DNA from: Bacteroidota bacterium | GTDB taxonomy: Bacteria > Bacteroidota > Bacteroidia > 2-12-FULL-35-15 | Direction: 5' to 3' | NCBI GenBank assembly: GCA_021413595.1 | Contig: JAIOQD010000670.1 | Span: 1 to 6,806, forward strand | Length of the DNA: 6,806 bases | Part shown: positions 1-5,381 of the stretch, piece by piece | Numbering within the stretch: the first letter of the stretch is position 1 | Layout of the letters: each line of letters begins with the position of its first letter | Notes under the pieces: model-generated | What the model saw: only the letters and a program-made list of their open reading frames with translations | What the model was told of the DNA's origin: nothing | Databases searched by the model: none | Made by a program: the position numbers and the translations under genes

Positions 1-237
1 TGTATCAGTTGAAAGAGAGTATGTTTTGTATGGAACGGGAATGGCAGACCATTGACTCCTGTGATTCCCTACAAAGCGCCAATCTCCGTCAAACAAACCT
101 GTTTGAGCTGGATTTAAATTTTGTGGCGATGAATTAAATTGCGACAAATGAATATCCTGAGCGAAACAAGATGCAAGTTGCAAGATGCAAGATGCAAGGT
201 GCAATACACCTGTTAAAAATAGAATTTTTGTTTTCAT
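1..237 (-). CDS. PorP/SprF-family type IX secretion membrane protein, N-terminal part (runs off left edge)
   Basis: The reading frame opens at an ATG at 237 and stays open for 79 codons to the window edge. Residues 1-26 form a signal peptide (MKTKI start, hydrophobic core, FAQ end), with likely cleavage next to Ala26-Gln27. The mature start, with DIHLSQFNSSPQNLNPAQTG (residues 28-47) followed by a GDWRFVGNHRSQW stretch and VPYKTYS, is the typical opening of PorP/SprF proteins, which are usually around 300 residues. Family knowledge: these are outer-membrane-associated T9SS components, and SprF-like members serve type B sorting-domain cargo. The start lies 23 bp after the stop of the giant type B cargo gene on the same strand, so the two are probably cotranscribed. 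The gap contains AGGA close to the ATG, a weak ribosome site. Unusually, the signal-peptide codons contain a 7-bp tandem repeat that also creates two LASC lipobox-like motifs. Family assignment is firm; the exact partner role is inferred. Confidence 0.88.
   Translation of the reverse strand, partial: MKTKILFLTGVLHLASCILQLASCFAQDIHLSQFNSSPQNLNPAQTGLFDGDWRFVGNHRSQWSAIPVPYKTYSLSTDT
170..204. repeat. Heptanucleotide tandem repeat, five copies, inside the SprF-like signal peptide
   Basis: Five contiguous 7-bp units on the plus strand read GATGCAA, GTTGCAA, GATGCAA, GATGCAA and GGTGCAA (170-176, 177-183, 184-190, 191-197, 198-204), with a partial CAA before them. On the coding strand the unit is TTGCATC or close to it. 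Seven is not a multiple of three, so three units encode one seven-residue period (LASCILQ) and a change of one or two units shifts the frame. The array covers codons of roughly residues 12-23, the hydrophobic core of the signal peptide. No frame of the repeat contains a stop. Confidence 0.93.
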
Positions 238-260
238 CGTTCCTGATTCTTGAATCTTAC

Positions 261-3200
261 CTACCTTATTAACGTAACATTCCCCTTATTAACCAATTCA
301 TCCTCATTAAAACATTTCGCTCTTAAATACCAGGCAAATACATCTGGGTCTGATTTTGCCCCATTATACATACCATTCCAGCCTTTATTTTTATCGGTAG
401 TTTCAAAGATCAACTCACCTCTGCGATTATAAACTGCAAAATAAAGTTCCTTTATTTCTTTTCCTCTAACATATAAAACATCATTATTACCATCGCCATT
501 GGGCGTAAATGTATTAGGAACAAACACATTGGCAACATCACATTCTTTCGGCATCACATAAATAGTAACACTGGCTGTTTTGGGGCAACCATCTGAATCT
601 AATATCGATACCGTATATGTTGTAGTACTCTGGGGACCGGCTATTGGATTAAAAGATCCGGAATTATTGAGGTTTATGGATGGCTGCCAGATCACCGTTA
701 AGCTTGGATCAGTAATCGCATGAATTGTTGTGGATTGTCCTTGAAGTAAAGTATCAGCATCCGTTGTTGCAGCTATAGAATACAGTGCAGGGTTAGTAAC
801 AGAAACTGTTGTTGTTTGATATTGTACGCATGTATCTCCAAATACATCCACAGTTATAATACTTACCGTATAGGTAGTGGAAGTATCCGGGCTTGCAATT
901 GGATCGGCAATATCATCACCACTTAAACCTACACTTGGTGACCAGGTATAGGAAACACCTCCCGAAGCAAGCAATTGCATACTGTTTCCCAAACAAATTG
1001 TATCATTTGGACTAACCAAAACCGGAATTAATGGAGCAAGATTCGCTTGAACTACAACGGTGTCCTTACAACCATTTACTGTTGATGCAATCAACTGAAT
1101 ATCATACGTACCTGCTGAAGTGTAGGTATGTATAGGGTTTTGAATAATGGATGAATCGCCATCGTCAAAATGCCAAAGCCAGGAAAAAGGCGCAACAGCC
1201 GATGAATCATAAAAAGTAAGTTGGTTGGTGCAAGGTGTTTTTACAAAATCGAAATCCGCTGTAAATTCACCAAAAACGTTTATGTTTACTACTTGTGGAG
1301 TGCCTGCACAGCCATCCGGACTTGATGTTGGTGTTACCGTATAGATCACATTTTGAGTTGATGTTGTATTATTTGTTAACGTATTAGTTAAGGGGCTTCC
1401 TGTTTGTGAGGTAGTGCTTTCGCCTGTTGTATTTACATTGTCTGTCGCAATCCATGCGTAAACAGAGGGTACGTTGCTTGTTAAAGGAATTACTACCGTA
1501 CCATCACTACAAATAGAATCTGTAATGAGGCTTGTGATAACTGGTGTTGGAATTACCGTTATTGTTATGGTTTGAGGAATTCCTACACAGCCGTCAGTAG
1601 TTGATGTTGGTGTTACTGTATAAATCACAGATTGTACGGAAACAGAGGTATTGGCTATTAAATCCGATAGTGGGCTTCCTGCTTGTGGAGTAATGCTTTC
1701 ACCTGTTGTATTTAAATTGTCGGTTGCAACCCAGCTATAAGAAGATACCAATGTGCTTGTTAATGGTATGCTTACAGCACCACCATTACAAATTGTTGCA
1801 CTGTTGGGACTGGTTATGCTTGATGCAGGATTCACACTTACATTTACGGTTTGTGAAGCCCCAACACAGCCTTGCGGGCTTGAAGTGGGTGTTACAGAAT
1901 ACACAACAGTTTCAACCAATGCTGTACTGCTTATCAGTGTATTACTTAACGGACTTCCTGTTTGTGTAGTAGTACTCTCACCGGTTGTATTGGGGTTGTT
2001 AACCGCGATCCAGGTAAATGTGGAAGTGTTGTCGCTTGTTAATGCGATACTTATTGTTTCACCGCTACAAATTGTTGCACTTGGAGGGCTTGTAATTGTT
2101 GGCGCAGGATTTACTGTTACTGTTATGTTTTGTGGAGTACCCAAACATCCATCCGGACTTGATGTTGGCGTTACCGTATAGATCACTGTTTCAACCGATG
2201 CAGTGTTGTTTACTATTGTATTGCTCAGCGGATTCGCTGCTTGTGTTGTAGTGCTTTCGCCTGTTGTGTTCACATTGTCCGCTGCGATCCATGAATACGT
2301 AGAGTTCACATTACTGGTTAAAGGTATATTTAATGCAACACCACTGCAAACTGTTGCAATAACAGGGTTTGTAATGGTTGGCGTGGGGATTATTGTTACT
2401 GATAATAGTTGCGGAATACCCGGACAAAGTCCATTAAAAAAAGTGGGAGTAACTGTATAATTTACATTTTGTATAGAAGTGGAGTTGTTGTTTATTGTAT
2501 TATTCAATGGGCTTCCTGCTTGAAGTGTAGTGCTTTCACCGCTTGTATTTAAATTATCTGTTGCGATCCATGTATATGGGGAAGGGTAATTACTTGTTAA
2601 TGGTATGTTGATAGTACCACCTGTACAAATTGTAGCGCTGTCGGTGCTGGTCATATTGGCGGCAGGATTTGCAGTTACTGTAAGAGTTTGCGGAGCTCCT
2701 ACACACCCTTCGGGGCTTGATGTTGGCGTTACCGTATAAATAATTGTTTGAACAGCTGTTGTATTATTAAATATACTGTCATTTATCGGACTTCCTGACT
2801 GTGACGTAGTGCTTTCACCATTGGTATTCCCATTGCTAACTGCAATCCAGGTAAAGGTAGAAGTATTGTTACTAGTTAAAATGATGCTTAAAATACCACC
2901 ACTACAAATTGTTGAGCTGTTTGGACTGGTCATACCTGGTAAAGGATTTACAGTTACTGTTAACGTTTGTGGAGTTCCCACACAGCCATCAGGTGTGGAT
3001 GTTGGCGTTACCGTATAGGTCACGGTTTGAACCGATGAAGTGTTATTTGTTATCGTGTTGGTTAATGGACTTCCAGTTTGTGCTGTAGTGCTTTCGCCTG
3101 TTGTATTCAGGTTGTCGCTTGCAAGCCACGAATACGTGGAGGTTAAAGAACTTGTCAACGGAATACTCACTGTGCCTCCGCTACAAATAGATGCACTGCT

Positions 3201-4922
3201 AACACTCGTCATAGTTGGCGTTGGCATTATACTTACAGTTACAGTTTGTGGAGTTCCCGTACACCCTTCCGGTGTTGATGTTGGTGTTACCGTATAGTTA
3301 ACAGTTTCAATGGAACCGGTATTATTTGTTATGGTATTGCTTAAAGGACTCCCTGATTGTATCGTAGTGCTTTCCCCTGTAGTGTTTGAATTGTCGGCTG
3401 CGATCCATGTATAAGTTGAGGGCCAATTGCTTGTTAATGGAATAGATATGGTACCCCCTGTACAAATTGTTGCTGTGCCGGGGCTGGTCATTGTTGGTGG
3501 AGGATTTATAGTAACGGTTACTGTTTGGGGGGCACCCACGCAGCCCTGAGGTGTAGATGTTGGTGTTACCGTATATATTACTGTTTGAACTAAAGCAGAA
3601 TTATTTGTTATCGTATTAGTTAGTGTGGTTGCAGATTGCACAACAATACTTTCACCTGTTGTATTTGGGTTGTTTGCTGCTACCCATGTATAAGTTGATG
3701 CTAGGCTGCTTGTTAAGGGTATGCTCACTGTTCCACCACTACATATTGTTGCAGTATTAGTATTGGTCATTGCCGGTAAAGGATTTACGATAACACTAAG
3801 CGTTGCTGTATCGGTACAAACGGTATTAGGGTTAACGATCAATGTTAAGGTATAGGTTCCCAGACTGGCATACGTCCATGTTGGTGCGAAAACATTTGAC
3901 GTGTCCAAACTCGTACCCGGATCGCCAAAATCCCAATGATAGGTAAAGGCATTTATAGAATTTTGTGAAAAGCTGGAAGGTGTGCCAAAACAAAAGGGTT
4001 GCTGCACAGGGATAGATGCTACAGGTATGCCACAGTTTACCACGTTAAATTGAAAATCCCGTTTATTTACATCTAACAACACTCCGTTTCTGTATTCACT
4101 CACACATACGGCTACCACCCATTGTCCAACCATGTTTGGAGTTCCAGTCATTAAACCTGTTACGGGATGCACTGTTACTGCAGGTGAGGAGCTCATAGGA
4201 TATGTACCATTATAGGGAGCAAGCCAAGGCACAAAGGGGTATGGAGGAGGCGATGCAATGCCGGGGCAACCTGAATTTTGTCCGGGAACACCTAATATAG
4301 GACAACTAGGACTTAAACCTGTAAACGCATCACACATTTGATAATACAAGGAATCCCCATCAGGGTCGGTAGCAGAATGATCGAAGTTTAAAGGAACACC
4401 GGCACATAAAAAAATAGGAGGGAAATTATTATAGTGAGGACTGCTATTACAAACAGCTAAACCCGGGTCCGGAATATGTGCCATATAAGTTGAACCCACA
4501 TCCCCGGGACTGATCAAATTTAATATAGTACCATTTCTGCAACACCTTTGGTAGGTAATATTATACCCCCCTGCAAGTGGCGGCAAATTAACAACCACCT
4601 GATAAATAGCTTCTTCAACGCAAATATTTGTTGGGGGGACTAAACAAGGGTTACTCAAAGGGAAAGGCAATATAACAGAAGCCGGAGCCGGGATTTCTAA
4701 ACTGTCAATAAAAGTTCCTGAACTGTTAAAAATAAAAACACTTGCAGGACTATCAAATGGTGGTATTCCATTAAAACAATCCCTATATGCTTTTAGCGTT
4801 ATCCTATAATTATTACCGCCTAAACAATCATAATAAATTTCTCCACCCACAATGTGGGTTGCAAAATTTTTTAACGAGAGCATCGTTAAAAATAATAACA
4901 TGAGATAGTGTCTATTTTTCAT
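261..4922 (-). CDS. Giant secreted multi-Ig/PKD repeat protein with T9SS type B C-terminal sorting domain
   Basis: This 1553-residue protein is predicted to be exported by Sec and then carried across the outer membrane by the type IX system, probably to the cell surface as an adhesin or matrix protein; the adhesin role is inference. Domains in order: signal peptide 1-21 (cleavage near NFA|THI); a Cys-rich N-terminal domain at about 22-297 starting THIVGGEIYYDC, with 13 cysteines, a DPDGDSL motif (186-192) and a TGLMTGTP turn (255-262), a type often seen at the N-terminus of Bacteroidota gliding-associated proteins; a PKD domain at about 298-383 (WDFGDPG at 330-336, then TYASLGTYTLTL); nine 93-residue Ig/PKD-like repeats at 384-1220; a second PKD domain at about 1218-1295 (WHFDDGD, HTYTSAGTYDI); two Ig-like modules at about 1296-1456 (SYTWSPSVGL and TTTYTVSI motifs); and a CHU_C/type B sorting domain at 1463-1553 (FVPNTFTPNGDGNNDV, YNRRGELIFETTD, GWNGMYNG, ending KGNVTLIR and TAG). 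The ATG at 4922 is chosen because the signal peptide begins there. The SprF-like gene follows after 23 bp. I saw no enzymatic domain. Confidence 0.95.
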   Translation of the reverse strand: MKNRHYLMLLFLTMLSLKNFATHIVGGEIYYDCLGGNNYRITLKAYRDCFNGIPPFDSPASVFIFNSSGTFIDSLEIPAPASVILPFPLSNPCLVPPTNICVEEAIYQVVVNLPPLAGGYNITYQRCCRNGTILNLISPGDVGSTYMAHIPDPGLAVCNSSPHYNNFPPIFLCAGVPLNFDHSATDPDGDSLYYQMCDAFTGLSPSCPILGVPGQNSGCPGIASPPPYPFVPWLAPYNGTYPMSSSPAVTVHPVTGLMTGTPNMVGQWVVAVCVSEYRNGVLLDVNKRDFQFNVVNCGIPVASIPVQQPFCFGTPSSFSQNSINAFTYHWDFGDPGTSLDTSNVFAPTWTYASLGTYTLTLIVNPNTVCTDTATLSVIVNPLPAMTNTNTATICSGGTVSIPLTSSLASTYTWVAANNPNTTGESIVVQSATTLTNTITNNSALVQTVIYTVTPTSTPQGCVGAPQTVTVTINPPPTMTSPGTATICTGGTISIPLTSNWPSTYTWIAADNSNTTGESTTIQSGSPLSNTITNNTGSIETVNYTVTPTSTPEGCTGTPQTVTVSIMPTPTMTSVSSASICSGGTVSIPLTSSLTSTYSWLASDNLNTTGESTTAQTGSPLTNTITNNTSSVQTVTYTVTPTSTPDGCVGTPQTLTVTVNPLPGMTSPNSSTICSGGILSIILTSNNTSTFTWIAVSNGNTNGESTTSQSGSPINDSIFNNTTAVQTIIYTVTPTSSPEGCVGAPQTLTVTANPAANMTSTDSATICTGGTINIPLTSNYPSPYTWIATDNLNTSGESTTLQAGSPLNNTINNNSTSIQNVNYTVTPTFFNGLCPGIPQLLSVTIIPTPTITNPVIATVCSGVALNIPLTSNVNSTYSWIAADNVNTTGESTTTQAANPLSNTIVNNTASVETVIYTVTPTSSPDGCLGTPQNITVTVNPAPTITSPPSATICSGETISIALTSDNTSTFTWIAVNNPNTTGESTTTQTGSPLSNTLISSTALVETVVYSVTPTSSPQGCVGASQTVNVSVNPASSITSPNSATICNGGAVSIPLTSTLVSSYSWVATDNLNTTGESITPQAGSPLSDLIANTSVSVQSVIYTVTPTSTTDGCVGIPQTITITVIPTPVITSLITDSICSDGTVVIPLTSNVPSVYAWIATDNVNTTGESTTSQTGSPLTNTLTNNTTSTQNVIYTVTPTSSPDGCAGTPQVVNINVFGEFTADFDFVKTPCTNQLTFYDSSAVAPFSWLWHFDDGDSSIIQNPIHTYTSAGTYDIQLIASTVNGCKDTVVVQANLAPLIPVLVSPNDTICLGNSMQLLASGGVSYTWSPSVGLSGDDIADPIASPDTSTTYTVSIITVDVFGDTCVQYQTTTVSVTNPALYSIAATTDADTLLQGQSTTIHAITDPSLTVIWQPSINLNNSGSFNPIAGPQSTTTYTVSILDSDGCPKTASVTIYVMPKECDVANVFVPNTFTPNGDGNNDVLYVRGKEIKELYFAVYNRRGELIFETTDKNKGWNGMYNGAKSDPDVFAWYLRAKCFNEDELVNKGNVTLIR
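1263..3773 (-). repeat. Nine tandem 279-bp (93-residue) Ig/PKD-like repeats inside the giant protein
   Basis: Residues 384-1220 divide into nine units of exactly 93 residues with no insertion or deletion. In coding order they lie at 3495-3773, 3216-3494, 2937-3215, 2658-2936, 2379-2657, 2100-2378, 1821-2099, 1542-1820 and 1263-1541. Every unit has Cys at unit positions 11 (ICSGG-like) and 78 (GCVG-like), Trp at position 30 (TWIA-like), an NTxGES-type motif near 37-42 and YTVTPTS near 67-73. The paired cysteines could form one disulfide per unit; that is inference. Units end in VNPxP-like linkers; the last one is degenerate (FGEF) and leads into the second PKD domain. They resemble the Bacteroidota PKD-like repeat family (possibly Pfam PKD_5, not checked). 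The copies are clearly diverged, so this is not a fresh duplication. Confidence 0.95.
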
Positions 4923-4928
4923 TTATAA

Positions 4929-4947
4929 TTCCCTCTTTTAGAGGGAA
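4929..4947 (-). promoter_or_regulatory. Perfect hairpin in the leader of the giant-protein gene, next to the start codon
   Basis: The arms TTCCCTCT (4929-4936) and AGAGGGAA (4940-4947) are exact reverse complements separated by three bases. In the leftward mRNA this gives an 8-bp stem whose 3' arm, AGAGGGAA, ends six bases before the AUG. That arm is purine-rich and sits where a ribosome-binding site would be, so folding could limit translation start or protect the 5' end. No T-run follows it, so it is not a typical intrinsic terminator. The structure is seen in the sequence; the regulatory role is inference. Confidence 0.55.
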
Positions 4948-4980
4948 GTAGATTCTGATAATGATCTTTTATATTACTAA

Positions 4981-4988
4981 CAAATATA
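4981..4988 (-). promoter_or_regulatory. Candidate Bacteroidota -7 box for the giant gene (TATATTTG)
   Basis: Read on the minus strand, these bases are TATATTTG, an exact match to the Bacteroidota -7 consensus TAnnTTTG, about 58 bp before the start codon at 4922. A transcript starting just downstream would carry a leader of about 50 bases that includes the hairpin at 4929-4947. No convincing -33 TTG element stands at the usual spacing, and AT-rich DNA gives chance matches, so this is a moderate call. A second match, TATTTTTG, lies farther upstream on the minus strand at 5157-5164. Confidence 0.45.
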
Positions 4989-5222
4989 CAAAACTCTTTT
5001 CATTTATTATTCTTTAGTGTTCTTCTCTTTCCTGATACAATGAAATAATTTATTGTATAAAAAATGTTGCAAATTTTTAAATTGAAAAAAGGATGGAATT
5101 TATTTTTTGCAAACAAATTAAAACCTTTAAATTGAATCGCACACTAAAATGTGGTTCAAAAATAATCGACACCAAAACACAATTTATCGACAAAAAAGAC
5201 CTAACTATAAGGCATTTATTTA

Positions 5223-5230
5223 TATGTTTG
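5223..5230 (+). promoter_or_regulatory. Candidate Bacteroidota -7 box for the S74 gene (TATGTTTG)
   Basis: TATGTTTG matches the TAnnTTTG consensus exactly and lies about 150 bp before the start at 5382. It would imply a leader of roughly 140 bases containing the short open frames at 5306-5385. No clear -33 element was found. The AT-rich stretch closer to the gene (TTATAATTTTC at about 5350) is a weaker alternative because it lacks the final G. Confidence 0.35.
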
Positions 5231-5290
5231 CAAAAACAAAAAATCAACAGGAACAACAAAACTTGTTTAACAAAATATCAGCACAATGGA

Positions 5291-5328
5291 AAGGAGAAAA
5301 CTCTTATGAAATGAAAAACAATTTTTAG
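5291..5328 (+). promoter_or_regulatory. Strong Shine-Dalgarno followed by two overlapping mini-ORFs in the S74 leader
   Basis: AAGGAG (5291-5296) is the only classical Shine-Dalgarno sequence in the intergenic region. Nine bases later comes ATG AAA TGA (5306-5314, a two-codon frame), overlapping a second ATG at 5311 that encodes MKNNF and stops at 5328. Farther down in the same frame, a 13-codon frame (5344-5385) ends in a TGA that overlaps the S74 start as ATGA. These could be leader peptides coupling or tuning translation, or a degraded remnant of a former start. All of this may be chance. Confidence 0.2.
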
Positions 5329-5381
5329 TCCACCAGTTGCTGGATGAGTTATAATTTTCAAACAAATAAAAAATATAAATC

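Larger units (their letters stand above)
4923..5381. other. AT-rich divergent intergenic region
   Basis: This 459-bp stretch separates the divergent starts of the giant repeat protein (leftward) and the S74 protein (rightward), so it should carry the promoters of both. It holds a perfect hairpin beside the leftward start, TAnnTTTG-like boxes in both directions, two TTTGCAAA palindromes (5106-5113 and 5227-5234), and an 11-bp direct repeat TTTAAATTGAA at 5076-5086 and 5126-5136. A 73-codon plus-strand open frame at 5093-5314 is Lys/Asn/Ile-rich with no recognisable domain, and I do not regard it as a gene. I see no tRNA and no clear terminator. Confidence 0.7.

Noticed and set aside
245..256. 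GATTC-TT-GAATC between the giant gene and the SprF-like gene as a possible terminator or hairpin
   Set aside because: A five-base arm with a two-base loop cannot fold stably, and no T-run follows.
250..432. Plus-strand 60-codon open frame
   Set aside because: It lies opposite the well-supported type B sorting domain and has no recognisable features.
1706..3297. Several plus-strand open frames (1706-1969, 1753-2181, 2203-2460, 2809-3018, 3040-3297) that look like a family of similar small proteins
   Set aside because: They are antisense shadows of the 279-bp repeats. Their likeness to each other comes from the repeat units, which are clearly coding on the minus strand with a recognisable fold, signal peptide and sorting domain.
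1263..3773. The regularly spaced repeats as a possible CRISPR-like array
   Set aside because: The period is 279 bp, the units are entirely coding and conserved at the protein level, and there are no short identical repeats with unique spacers.
5093..5314. Plus-strand 73-codon frame in the intergenic region
   Set aside because: Its composition is that of translated AT-rich spacer (Lys, Asn, Ile, Thr), with no domain. It overlaps candidate promoter elements, and only its last two codons follow a Shine-Dalgarno.
5334..5343. Small inverted repeat CCAG-TTG-CTGG before the S74 gene as a possible terminator
   Set aside because: The stem is only four pairs with no T-run after it, too weak to call.
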